From assembly GCF_947497025.1 (NCBI RefSeq), contig NZ_CANMFC010000001.1:124001-188000 (forward strand): 64,000 nucleotides of DNA, given 5' to 3'. Position 1 is the first letter of the stretch. Each line of letters opens with the position of its first letter. Origin of the DNA: an uncultured Kushneria sp. GTDB lineage: Bacteria > Pseudomonadota > Gammaproteobacteria > Pseudomonadales > Halomonadaceae. The position numbers were made by a program, and so were the translations under genes. Shown here one piece after another: positions 17,342-25,714 of the stretch. A model generated the notes under the pieces. The model did not search any database, was not told where the DNA came from, and saw only the letters and a program-made list of their open reading frames with translations.

Positions 17342-18229
17342 ATGTCCAGCCAGCTGATTGATGCCTTTCTTGATGCGCTATGGCTTGAACGCGGTGCCAG
17401 CATGCACACGCTGGATGCCTATCGATGTGATCTGATGCACTGGCAGCGCTATCTGTCCCGTCACGACATGAGCCTGTTGGCGCCGAATAGTCAGACCTAT
17501 CAGAACCTGATCGATGAGCGGCGTCGGGAGGGTTATCAGGCGCGTTCCGATGCCCGATTGACCTCCAGCCTGCGCCGCTTTTATCGCTGGGCGCTGGTCA
17601 CCGGCCAGATCCACAGTGATCCGCTGGCCGATATTGTGGCACCTCGGGCCAGTGCCGGTCTGCCGGGGACACTGGAAGAAGAAGAGGTCGAGCGTCTGCT
17701 CGGCGCGCCGGATGTGACCACCCCGCTGGGACTGCGCGATCGCGCCATGCTGGAGGTGCTCTACAGCTGCGGGCTGCGTGTTTCCGAGCTGGTCGGGTTA
17801 CGGGTAGACAGCATCAACCTGCGTCAGGGCGTGGTGCGGGTGCTGGGCAAGGGCGACGCCGAGCGGCTGGTGCCGATGGGGGAGCCTGCCATCGAGTGGC
17901 TGGAACGCTATCTGCGCGAAGGGCGCGGTGAGCTGATGACAGACATTACCCGGGCGCCCCTGTTTCCCGGGCGCAGCAATGGTTTCATGATGCGACAGAC
18001 CTTCTGGTATCGCATCAAGCACCATGCCACCAGAGCGGGAATTGATGCATCGCTATCACCACATACCCTGCGCCACGCCTTTGCCACCCACCTGCTTAAT
18101 CACGGTGCCAATCTGCGCGTGCTGCAGGAACTTCTCGGTCATCGTGACCTCTCTACCACACAGATTTACACTCGAGTGGCTCAGGCGCGCCTTGAAGCCA
18201 TTCATGCCAAACACCACCCAAGGGGCTGA
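17342..18229 (+). CDS. xerD: Tyrosine recombinase XerD
   Basis: A 295-residue site-specific recombinase that, with XerC, resolves chromosome dimers at dif. The catalytic set is complete: Arg146 ('GLRVSELVGL'), Lys170 ('GKGDAERLVP'), His241 and Arg244 ('HTLRHAFATH'), His267 ('LLGHRDLST') and nucleophile Tyr276 ('TQIYTRV'). These align two to three residues before the E. coli XerD positions. The core-binding domain covers 1-105. The position before dsbC and recJ is the standard xerD context. Confidence 0.95.
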   Translation: MSSQLIDAFLDALWLERGASMHTLDAYRCDLMHWQRYLSRHDMSLLAPNSQTYQNLIDERRREGYQARSDARLTSSLRRFYRWALVTGQIHSDPLADIVAPRASAGLPGTLEEEEVERLLGAPDVTTPLGLRDRAMLEVLYSCGLRVSELVGLRVDSINLRQGVVRVLGKGDAERLVPMGEPAIEWLERYLREGRGELMTDITRAPLFPGRSNGFMMRQTFWYRIKHHATRAGIDASLSPHTLRHAFATHLLNHGANLRVLQELLGHRDLSTTQIYTRVAQARLEAIHAKHHPRG

Positions 18230-18236
18230 ATCACCC

Positions 18237-18998
18237 ATGTCCATGTTGTCTGCTTTCTCCTTTCGCTCGCTTTTGACTGGTGTGCTGCTGGTCAGCGCCG
18301 TGGTGGCCCAGAGCGCACAGGCCGAGAATACCGATGTGCCCAGAGATCTGGCTGATCATCTGGTCGTCAATGGCCAGTCGATGCCGGTGCGCACGGTAGA
18401 AGCTTCACCCCTGCCGGGTCTTTATGAGGTCCAGCTGGAAGGCGGCCAGACCCTCTACAGCGATCGGGACGGCAAGTATCTGCTGGTCGGCGATCTTTAC
18501 CGTAATGACAGCGGGCAGATGGTCAATCTGACCGAGCAGAAACAGCAGCAGCATCGCGTGGCACTGCTCAAGCAGATACCCGATGAGGATATGGTCATCT
18601 TTCGCCCCGCCGGTGAGGTCAAGACTGTCATCAATGTCTTTACCGATACCACCTGCCCGTACTGCCGCAAGTTTCATGAAGAGGTGCCCGAGCTCAACAA
18701 GCGTGGCGTCGAAGTCCGCTATCTGGCCTTTCCGCGTGCCGGCATGAATGGTGAGGGTGCGCGTGAGCTCGGTCAGGTCTGGTGCAGTGACAATCGCAGC
18801 GAGGCGATGACGACGGCCATGAAGGGCAAGAAGCTCAAGGGCACGTCCAGCTGTGACACCCCCATTGAGGCGCAGTTTGCACTGGGCAAGCAGATGGCCA
18901 TTCAGGGCACGCCCGCGCTGATTCTGCCTGATGGTCGCATGATCCCGGGCTATGTGCCGGTGGATCGACTGGTCGGTATGCTGGGCCTGGAGAATTAA
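18237..18998 (+). CDS. dsbC: Thiol:disulfide interchange protein DsbC
   Basis: A 253-residue periplasmic disulfide isomerase. The signal peptide ends near residue 29 ('AQSAQA'). An N-terminal dimerisation domain follows, then a thioredoxin fold with active site Cys140-Pro-Tyr-Cys143 ('DTTCPYCRKF') and a second cysteine pair downstream ('VWCSD', 'SSCDTP'). The cis-proline loop is 'GTPALILPDG'. I chose the ATG at 18237; the in-frame ATG at 18243 is equivalent. It lies between xerD and hom, as in related bacteria. Confidence 0.95.
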   Translation: MSMLSAFSFRSLLTGVLLVSAVVAQSAQAENTDVPRDLADHLVVNGQSMPVRTVEASPLPGLYEVQLEGGQTLYSDRDGKYLLVGDLYRNDSGQMVNLTEQKQQQHRVALLKQIPDEDMVIFRPAGEVKTVINVFTDTTCPYCRKFHEEVPELNKRGVEVRYLAFPRAGMNGEGARELGQVWCSDNRSEAMTTAMKGKKLKGTSSCDTPIEAQFALGKQMAIQGTPALILPDGRMIPGYVPVDRLVGMLGLEN

Positions 18999-19114
18999 CC
19001 CCAGGGCATTCATGGAAGGCGTGCGGGGCGTTACACTGCTTCTCCTCCCGGTGTCTGACAGCGCCGGGACAACAGTCATGCAGCGTTGAAATCAGTAGAC
19101 CAGGGGGCAAGACG

Positions 19115-20431
19115 GTGGAACCGGTAAAGGTAGGCATTTGCGGACTGGGGACCGTGGGCAGCGGCACGTTCAATGTATTGGTGCGTAATGCCCAGGATAT
19201 TGAACGCCGCGCCGGTCGCGCCATCGTGGTGGAACAGATCGGCGCGCGGCGTGATAGTCCGCAGGTGGATCTGACCGGGATCAACGTCACCCGCGACGTG
19301 TTCGAAGTAGCCCGCAATCCGGACATCGATGTGGTGGTCGAGCTGATCGGCGGCTACGACGTGGCCCGCGAGCTGGTGCTGGAAGCCATTCGCCACGGCA
19401 AGCACGTCGTCACCGCCAACAAGGCCCTGATCGCCGTACACGGCAACGAAATCTTTCGCGCGGCAGCCGAGCAGGGCGTCATTGTCGCCTTTGAAGCGGC
19501 CGTGGCCGGCGGCATTCCGGTCATCAAATCCCTGCGCGAAGGGCTCGGTGCCAATCGCATTCAGTGGGTGGCCGGTATCATCAACGGGACCGGCAACTAT
19601 ATCCTGACCCATATGCGTGACGAGGGCCGGGCGTTCGAAGACGTGCTGGCCGAAGCCCAGGCACTGGGCTATGCCGAGGCCGATCCGACCTTTGATGTCG
19701 AAGGCATTGATGCGGCCCACAAGCTGACCATTCTGGCCTCGATCGCCTATGGTGTGCCGCTGCAGTTCGAGCGCGCCTATACCGAAGGCATCTCGCGGAT
19801 CACCTTTGATGATGTGAAGCAGGCCGATGCGCTGGGCTACATCATCAAGCATCTTGGCATCTCAAAGCGCACCGATGACGGCATCGAACTGCGGGTGCAT
19901 CCGGCGCTTATCCCTAAAGAGCGCCTGCTGGCCAATGTGCACGGGGTCAAGAATGCCATCGAAGTGATGGGCGACGCCGTGGGGCCGACACTCTACTACG
20001 GCGCCGGGGCCGGCGCCGAGCCGACCGCCTCGGCGGTAGTGGCCGACCTGCTGGACGTGGCACGCGACATGGCCACCCACCATGACTATCGCACCCCCTA
20101 TCTAGCCTTCAGCGGCATCGTGGAAGGTGATGAAAGCCTGCCGATTCTGCCGATGGAGAATATCGTCACGGCCTACTACCTGCGCCTGCTGGCAGTGGAC
20201 CGGCCCGGCGTTCTGGCCCGTGTGGCCACCATTCTGGCCGAGCAGGGGGTGAGCATCGAGGCCCTGATCCAGAAGGAGGCCACCGAAGGCGAGCTGGTGC
20301 CGATCATCATCACCACCCACCGCACCCGCGAGGCCAACATGAATGAAGCGATCCGCCAGCTTGAAGCCCTGGCTGACATCGCCGGGCCGGTAACCCGCAT
20401 TCGCATCGAACACCTTGACGAAAACGTCTGA
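19115..20431 (+). CDS. hom: Homoserine dehydrogenase
   Basis: A 438-residue NAD(P)-dependent enzyme converting aspartate semialdehyde to homoserine. The nucleotide fold is 'GICGLGTVGSGTFNVL' near the N-terminus. Catalytic-domain motifs are 'TANKALIAVHG', 'FEAAVAGGIPVIK' and 'NGTGNYILTHM'. A C-terminal ACT domain from about residue 350 ('DRPGVLARVATILAEQGVSI') suggests threonine feedback. The start is GTG after GGGGG. It is 17 bp from thrC, so the two are co-transcribed for threonine synthesis. Confidence 0.97.
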   Translation: MEPVKVGICGLGTVGSGTFNVLVRNAQDIERRAGRAIVVEQIGARRDSPQVDLTGINVTRDVFEVARNPDIDVVVELIGGYDVARELVLEAIRHGKHVVTANKALIAVHGNEIFRAAAEQGVIVAFEAAVAGGIPVIKSLREGLGANRIQWVAGIINGTGNYILTHMRDEGRAFEDVLAEAQALGYAEADPTFDVEGIDAAHKLTILASIAYGVPLQFERAYTEGISRITFDDVKQADALGYIIKHLGISKRTDDGIELRVHPALIPKERLLANVHGVKNAIEVMGDAVGPTLYYGAGAGAEPTASAVVADLLDVARDMATHHDYRTPYLAFSGIVEGDESLPILPMENIVTAYYLRLLAVDRPGVLARVATILAEQGVSIEALIQKEATEGELVPIIITTHRTREANMNEAIRQLEALADIAGPVTRIRIEHLDENV

Positions 20432-20448
20432 TCAGGGGCGCACAGACC

Positions 20449-21846
20449 ATGCGTTACATCAGTACGCGCGGGAACGCTCCTGCGCTGAATTTTGAAGAAG
20501 CGGTACTGACCGGGCTGGCCCCCGACGGCGGCCTTTACGTGCCGGAAACGCTGCCGCAGTTTTCTTGTGAAGAGATCGCGGCCATGGCCGGGCAGCCCTA
20601 TACCGAAGTGGCCTTTAGGGTCATGAAGCCCTTTGTCGGCGGTGAGATCGATGATGACACCCTGCGCGGCATCATCAATGACAGCTATGCCACCTTCAAG
20701 CACGACGCCGTGGTGCCGCTCAAGCAGCTCTCCCACAATCACTGGCTAATGGAGCTGTTTCACGGGCCGACGCTGGCATTCAAGGACGTCGCGCTGCAGC
20801 TGCTGGGTCGCCTTCTGGATTACTTTCTCAAAAAGCGTGACGAGAAGGCGGTCATCATGGGGGCCACCTCCGGTGATACCGGCTCGGCGGCCATCGAAGG
20901 CTGCCGCCACTGCGACAACCTCGACATTTTTATTCTGCACCCCTATCAGCGCGTCTCTGCTGTGCAGCGTCGCCAGATGACCACGGTGCTGGCCGACAAC
21001 GTCCACAACATCGCCATCGAAGGCAATTTCGATGATGCCCAGGCGATCGTCAAGGCCAGTTTCGCCGATCAGGGCTTTCTCAACGGCACCCGACTGATCG
21101 CGGTCAACTCGATCAACTGGGCGCGCATCATGGCGCAGATCGTCTATTACTTCGCCTCGGGTGTGGCGCTGGGCGCGCCGCATCGCGAGGTGAGCTTCAC
21201 GGTGCCGTCGGCCAATTTCGGCAACCTGTTTGCCGGCTATACCGCCAGCCGCATGGGGCTGCCGGTCAAGCAGTTCGTGATTGCCACCAATGCCAACGAC
21301 ATCCTGCACCGGACGCTGGCCGACAACGATTTCTCCAAACGCGAGCTAGCCGCCACGCTCGCGCCCTCGATGGACATCGTGGTGTCTTCCAACTTCGAGC
21401 GTCTGCTCTTTGATGCCTACGACCGCGAGGGTGATCGCGTCCGTGCGCTGCTGGAGTGCTTCCAGCAGGAGCCCACGGCGCTGGCCGATGCACCGCTGGC
21501 CAGGCTGCGCGAGAAGTTCGGTAGCCATCGCGTGGATGATGACACCATCCTCGAGGTGATTCGCGACGCCTTCGAGCGCACCGGCGAGCTGCTCGATCCG
21601 CACACCGCGACCGGCTATCGCGCCGCTGAAGTGGCGCGCAGTGATGCCACCACGCCGATGATTACACTGGCCACGGCCCACCCGGCCAAGTTCGAGGACG
21701 CCGTGGTCAGGGCCGGTTTTGAAGGGGCAGCGCTGCCGGAGTCCATGAGTGATCTGATGGAACGCGAAGAACGCTACGACGTGCTGCCGGCCAACGCCCG
21801 GGACGTTCAGCGTTTTGTCGCCGAGCATCGGGTGGCCAGCAGCTGA
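20449..21846 (+). CDS. thrC: Threonine synthase
   Basis: A 465-residue PLP enzyme converting O-phosphohomoserine to threonine. It begins 'MRYISTRGNAPALNFEEAVL', the class start. The PLP lysine lies in 'GPTLAFKDVALQLLGR' near residue 110, and the phosphate-binding loop is 'GATSGDTGSAAIEG'. Partner of the preceding hom gene. No leader attenuator was seen before the pair. Confidence 0.97.
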   Translation: MRYISTRGNAPALNFEEAVLTGLAPDGGLYVPETLPQFSCEEIAAMAGQPYTEVAFRVMKPFVGGEIDDDTLRGIINDSYATFKHDAVVPLKQLSHNHWLMELFHGPTLAFKDVALQLLGRLLDYFLKKRDEKAVIMGATSGDTGSAAIEGCRHCDNLDIFILHPYQRVSAVQRRQMTTVLADNVHNIAIEGNFDDAQAIVKASFADQGFLNGTRLIAVNSINWARIMAQIVYYFASGVALGAPHREVSFTVPSANFGNLFAGYTASRMGLPVKQFVIATNANDILHRTLADNDFSKRELAATLAPSMDIVVSSNFERLLFDAYDREGDRVRALLECFQQEPTALADAPLARLREKFGSHRVDDDTILEVIRDAFERTGELLDPHTATGYRAAEVARSDATTPMITLATAHPAKFEDAVVRAGFEGAALPESMSDLMEREERYDVLPANARDVQRFVAEHRVASS

Positions 21847-21890
21847 TCAAACGGACAGGCGTTGCCTGCATCACGGAGTGAGGAGGGGAC

Positions 21891-22511
21891 ATGCTGAAGG
21901 TATGGGGCCGAGCCAACTCGAGCAATGTCAAAAAGGTGCTCTGGTGCGCCGATGAGCTTGGGCTTGAGGTCGAGCGTATCGATGCCGGTGGCGAATTCGG
22001 CATCGTGGATAACCCCGACTACCGGGCGCTCAATCCCAATGGCCTGGTTCCCTGCCTTCAGGACGGGGCGCTGGTGCTGTGGGAATCCAATGCCATCGTG
22101 CGCTATCTGATGGCGCAGTACGGCGAAGAACCACTGGCCGCCCATGACCCCGCTCGACGTGCCGAGGCGGACAAGTGGATGGACTGGGCCACCTCGACCT
22201 TCGCTGCGCCCTCCAGGGATGTCTTCTGGAATACCGTACGGTTATTGCCGGATCAGCGCGACAATGCGATCAGGGACCGCGGCATTGGCGAATGCACGAG
22301 GCTGCTGTCGCGTGTGGACAACGTGCTGGCCGACCAGCCCTGGCTTTCCGGCGAGTCGCTGGGCATGGGTGATATCCCGCTGGGCTGCATGATGTATGCC
22401 TGGTTTGAAATGCCCATCGAGCGTCAGGCACTGGTGCATCTCGAGCGCTGGTATCAGCGCCTCACCGAGCGCGCCGCCTTTCAGCGCCAGGTCATGACGC
22501 CGCTGAACTGA
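21891..22511 (+). CDS. Glutathione S-transferase family protein
   Basis: A 206-residue GST. The N-terminal thioredoxin-like domain has 'WGRANSSNVKKVLWCADELG' with the glutathione-contacting Ser/Asn at about 10-12, and 'GLVPCLQDGALVLWESNAIV', which includes the cis-Pro and Glu-Ser motif. The all-helical C-terminal domain has 'LSGESLGMGDIPLGC' (N-capping Asp). Substrate unknown. Inserted between thrC and recJ, and closed by its own terminator. Confidence 0.88.
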   Translation: MLKVWGRANSSNVKKVLWCADELGLEVERIDAGGEFGIVDNPDYRALNPNGLVPCLQDGALVLWESNAIVRYLMAQYGEEPLAAHDPARRAEADKWMDWATSTFAAPSRDVFWNTVRLLPDQRDNAIRDRGIGECTRLLSRVDNVLADQPWLSGESLGMGDIPLGCMMYAWFEMPIERQALVHLERWYQRLTERAAFQRQVMTPLN

Positions 22512-22535
22512 CCATGCTGAACGATCCATCAACAG

Positions 22536-22572
22536 GGCTGCGCCGGCATCATTGATGCCGGCGCAGCCTTTG
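22536..22572 (+). terminator. Strong hairpin terminator after the GST gene
   Basis: GGCTGCGCCGGCATCA and TGATGCCGGCGCAGCC are perfectly complementary 16-mers separated by one base, forming a very stable hairpin followed by TTTGAG. It ends just before the recJ start, so recJ is likely to have its own promoter or to receive read-through. Confidence 0.75.
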
Positions 22573-22588
22573 AGTTTTCGGAGCCCCT

Positions 22589-24391
22589 GTGGATAACGCG
22601 AGCCCTTCCCTGAAAACGCTGCTGGACAAGAAAATCCTGCAGCGTCCCTGTCACGAAGGCCTCTACCGTGAGGCGCTCGATGCCGGCCTGACCGAGCTGC
22701 AGGCGCGGATTCTGGCCGGGCGTCTCAAGGACCCGCGCGCCCCGGTGTCGGCACTGATCGCGCCGGCCCTGCGCTATATCGAACATCCCGAGAAGCTGTG
22801 TGATGCGACCCGCGGTGCCGAGCGGATCGCACGGGCCGTCATCAAGGGGGAACATATCGGCATCATCACCGACTATGACGTCGACGGGATTACCTCCCAT
22901 GTGGTGATCCTGCGAACGCTGGTCGAGCTGTTCGGCGTGCCGCGCGAACGGCTTCACAGCCTCATCGGCCACCGCATCAATGACGGCTACGGCATCAGCA
23001 GCGCCCTGGTGGACAAGACGCTGGCGCTCACGCCGCGCCCGTCGCTCATCATCAGCGCCGATTGCGGCTCCAGTGACGAACCGCGGCTGGCGTGTCTGAA
23101 GGCAGCCGGTATCGATGTGGTGGTGACCGACCACCATGCCCTGCCCGTGGAAGGGCCGCCGGCGTCGGCGTTTGCGGTGGTCAATCCGTCGCGCGCCGAC
23201 TGCGACTACCCCGATGCCACCATCGCCGGCTGCATGGTGTGCTGGCTGTTGATGTCGCTGACCCGGTCGCATCTGATCGAGGCCGGCCGGCTGGCCCTGG
23301 ATACCCCCAAGCTTTCGCCCTGGCTTGCCTATGTGGCGCTGGGCACGGTGGCCGACTGCGTGTCGCTGGGCGATAGCGCCATCAATCGCGCCGTGGTAAC
23401 GCTCGGGCTCAAGCTGATCAACCGCATGGAGGCGCCCTGCTGGCGGATGATGGCCGAGCGGCTGGGGCCGGACAGCACGCCCTTTGATGCCGAGACGCTC
23501 GCCTTTCAGATGGGGCCGCGCATCAACGCCCGCTCGCGGCTGGATGACCCCTATGCGGCGCTGCACTTCATGCTGGCCGAGGATGACGCCAGCGCGCGGC
23601 GCTATCTCAACGTGCTCGATGATGACAATCAGTCGCGCAAGGCCATTGAAGCCGACATGGCCGAACAGGCCCGCGCCATGGCCCATCAGCAGCTGGAGCA
23701 GGGCGCGCGCGTGCTGGTGGTCCATCTGGCCGATGGGCATCCCGGCGTGCAGGGCATTGTGGCCTCGCGGCTGGTGCAGGCCTTCGGGCGTCCGGCGGTG
23801 GTGCTGACCCAGGCGCCTGATCCTGACATGCTGACCGGCTCCGGGCGTTCGGTGGAGGGCGTGCATCTGCGCGATGCCCTTCAGCGGGCTTTCGAGCTGG
23901 CACCCGAGGCGCTGCCACGCTTTGGCGGCCACAGCGGAGCGGCCGGGGTCGGCGTTCCTGTCAGCCAGCTGGAGGCCTTTCATCATGCGCTGGTCACGGC
24001 CATCGATGAGCAGCTGGGGGGCCGCGAGCTCTATCCGCTGATTCTCAGTGACGGCGCCCTTGATCCCGAGCAGCTGGCACTGCCGATTCTCGACGAGCTC
24101 GAGGCGCTGGCCCCCTATGGTCGCGAGTTCGAGGCGCCGCTTTTTGAAGGGCATTTCGTGGTCGATCAGGCGCGTCTGGTCGGCAGCGAAGGCAACCATC
24201 TGATGATGACGCTGGATGCCGGCAGCCAGCTGGTCCGCGCGATCTGGTTTCGCGCCGTCACGCCGGGCGAGAACATGCCGGTGGCGGTCGGGGAGGAGAT
24301 ACGCTGCGCCTTTCGCCTGTCGCGCAATCGTTATCGCGGCCGGGAAAGCCTGCAACTGATGATCGAGCACGCCACGTCGCCCTCCGAATAG
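22589..24391 (+). CDS. recJ: Single-stranded-DNA-specific exonuclease RecJ
   Basis: A 600-residue 5'-3' exonuclease of the DHH family, active in recombination and repair. DHH motifs: 'ITDYDVDGITS' (motif I), 'ISADCGSS' (II), 'VVTDHHALP' (III), 'ALGTVADCVSLGD' (IV), and the DHHA1 glycine motif 'GGHSGAAGVGV'. An OB-fold domain forms the C-terminal part. The start is GTG. Slightly longer than E. coli RecJ (577), with no domain missing. Confidence 0.95.
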   Translation: MDNASPSLKTLLDKKILQRPCHEGLYREALDAGLTELQARILAGRLKDPRAPVSALIAPALRYIEHPEKLCDATRGAERIARAVIKGEHIGIITDYDVDGITSHVVILRTLVELFGVPRERLHSLIGHRINDGYGISSALVDKTLALTPRPSLIISADCGSSDEPRLACLKAAGIDVVVTDHHALPVEGPPASAFAVVNPSRADCDYPDATIAGCMVCWLLMSLTRSHLIEAGRLALDTPKLSPWLAYVALGTVADCVSLGDSAINRAVVTLGLKLINRMEAPCWRMMAERLGPDSTPFDAETLAFQMGPRINARSRLDDPYAALHFMLAEDDASARRYLNVLDDDNQSRKAIEADMAEQARAMAHQQLEQGARVLVVHLADGHPGVQGIVASRLVQAFGRPAVVLTQAPDPDMLTGSGRSVEGVHLRDALQRAFELAPEALPRFGGHSGAAGVGVPVSQLEAFHHALVTAIDEQLGGRELYPLILSDGALDPEQLALPILDELEALAPYGREFEAPLFEGHFVVDQARLVGSEGNHLMMTLDAGSQLVRAIWFRAVTPGENMPVAVGEEIRCAFRLSRNRYRGRESLQLMIEHATSPSE

Positions 24392-24423
24392 GGCGCGGCC
24401 CCTCGACGCCTGCGCGTGGGCTG

Positions 24424-24506
24424 TCGATAATATCCCGAGGCGTCACAAGCGCCGTGACCAACGCGCTGCCTATCCGGCGGGCATACAACAATAAGGATAT
24501 TATCGA
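24424..24506 (+). promoter_or_regulatory. yitT leader: 12-bp inverted repeat covering the ribosome site and start codon
   Basis: TCGATAATATCC (24424-24435) is perfectly complementary to GGATATTATCGA (24495-24506). The 3' arm includes the last part of the AAGGA ribosome-binding site (24493-24497) and ends on the A of the ATG. A smaller hairpin GTCAC / GTGAC lies inside. In RNA the arms could hide the start of the downstream gene. Confidence 0.6.
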
Positions 24507-25120
24507 TGGATGCATCATTGAGCCGACATCGCCTGCATGAAGATGTCATGGCCATCATGCTGGGGTCTGCCTGCGCCGCCCTGGGGATCGGGCTGTATGA
24601 ACATGCCCAGATTCTGATCGGCAGCACCGCCGGCATTGCGCTGCTGATTACCTACAGCACCGGCTGGGACTTCGGCCCGGTCTTTTTCGTGGTGAACCTG
24701 CCGTTTTACTGGCTCGCCTGGCAGCGGGTCGGTCATCAGTTTGCGCTCAAGACCTTTGCCGCCATTGGCCTGCTGTCGCTGATCAGCTGGCAGATGCCGC
24801 GCTGGATCGATATCGGTGAGATATCACCGCTGTTTGCCGCGCTCATGGGGGGCAGCCTGATCGGCCTGGGGGCGCTGGCCCTCTTTCGCCATCGCGGCAG
24901 TCTGGGCGGTTTCAACATTCTCGCCTTGTATCTGCAGGACCGCCGCGGCTGGAGTGCCGGCAAGGTTCAGCTCGCCCTCGACGGTCTGGTCATGCTTTTG
25001 GCCTTTTTCGTGCTGCCGCCGGCCAACGTGATCTACTCCATCATCGGGGCCACGGTACTGGGGGTCATTTTGACCCTCAACCACCGTCCCGGGCGCTACA
25101 CCGGCACCAGCAGCAATTAG
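24506..25120 (+). CDS. YitT-family integral membrane protein
   Basis: A 204-residue protein with about six transmembrane helices, of the YitT_membrane family, whose members have no assigned substrate. Helical segments include 'GSACAALGIGLYEHAQ', 'GIALLITYSTGWDFGPVFFV' and 'VIYSIIGATVLGVILTL'. A conserved 'GGSLIGLGALALFRHRGSLG' loop is typical of the family. The start is an ATG preceded by AAGGA within an inverted repeat. It lacks the C-terminal DUF2179 domain of longer Gram-positive relatives. Confidence 0.85.
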   Translation: MDASLSRHRLHEDVMAIMLGSACAALGIGLYEHAQILIGSTAGIALLITYSTGWDFGPVFFVVNLPFYWLAWQRVGHQFALKTFAAIGLLSLISWQMPRWIDIGEISPLFAALMGGSLIGLGALALFRHRGSLGGFNILALYLQDRRGWSAGKVQLALDGLVMLLAFFVLPPANVIYSIIGATVLGVILTLNHRPGRYTGTSSN

Positions 25121-25138
25121 GCGCCAGATCATGATCTC

Positions 25139-25570
25139 TCAGTAGTTGGGCCAGAGCCCCGGGGTGACCAGCTCCAGCAGGTGGCCGTCCGGGTCGCGAA
25201 AATAGAGACTTTCGCCGCCGGGCGGCCAGTGGGCGCGCCCTTCAATGGCCACCTCATGATGCGCCAGGTGTGCCTCCCAGTCGGCAAGGGCGTCATCATC
25301 GATGGCCAGGGCGATGTGCTGACGGCCGTCGCCGTCATGGGGCGGAATGGTGCCCATGCCGTCGGGCAGGTGCACGGTGTCATCGGTCTGGCCCTGCTGA
25401 AAGAGCAGCAGCATGGAAGGCCCGGTCGGATAGGCGGTAAAGCGCTCATCGGCCAGATGTGGGTAGAGCCCCAGTACCGTTTCAAAAAAATTCCGGACCC
25501 GGGCCATGTCGGCGGTGTAAAGCACGGTTTCGATCACGCCGCGAAGGGCGGGCGCCTGCTGTTCGGACAT
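25139..25570 (-). CDS. VOC-family (glyoxalase/bleomycin-resistance fold) protein
   Basis: A 143-residue single vicinal-oxygen-chelate unit pair. Candidate metal ligands are in 'IETVLYTADMARVRNFFETV', His in 'QHIALAID' and Glu in 'DPDGHLLELVTPG'. The function could be a dioxygenase, isomerase or binding protein; the substrate cannot be predicted. The ATG at 25570 is preferred, with GGAG about nine bases upstream. An ATG at 25591 is also possible. It lies downstream of the copA operon on the same strand and may be co-transcribed. Confidence 0.82.
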   Translation of the reverse strand: MSEQQAPALRGVIETVLYTADMARVRNFFETVLGLYPHLADERFTAYPTGPSMLLLFQQGQTDDTVHLPDGMGTIPPHDGDGRQHIALAIDDDALADWEAHLAHHEVAIEGRAHWPPGGESLYFRDPDGHLLELVTPGLWPNY

Positions 25571-25630
25571 GGAGAAAGACTCCCTATGCATGGATCTGAA
25601 AGGCCAGTGTGGGCCAGCCGGCCCACGCTG

Positions 25631-25714
25631 TCATGTGTCCTTCCGACCGCCCCAGAACCACCAGGCGATCAGTACAATCAGCATGACGCCCAGGGCATTG
25701 ATCAACAGGCTCAT
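25631..25714 (-). CDS. 27-residue membrane peptide overlapping copA
   Basis: A tiny frame whose ATG overlaps the copA stop (ATGA) and which carries its own upstream GGAGG (about ten bases before, within the copA end). It encodes one hydrophobic helix: '[20 protein letters not shown]' followed by 'WGGRKDT'. Coupling and a clean transmembrane helix with a positively charged end argue for a real gene. From memory, the same helix style begins membrane-anchored cupredoxin-like proteins found next to copper ATPases, so this may be a natural small partner of CopA or a remnant anchor. Confidence 0.7.
   Translation of the reverse strand: MSLLINALGVMLIVLIAWWFWGGRKDT

Noticed and set aside
22529-24370. 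613-residue antisense frame opposite recJ
   Set aside because: Its composition (His, Gln, Arg rich) is that of a reversed gene, and the plus strand encodes a complete RecJ with all DHH motifs.
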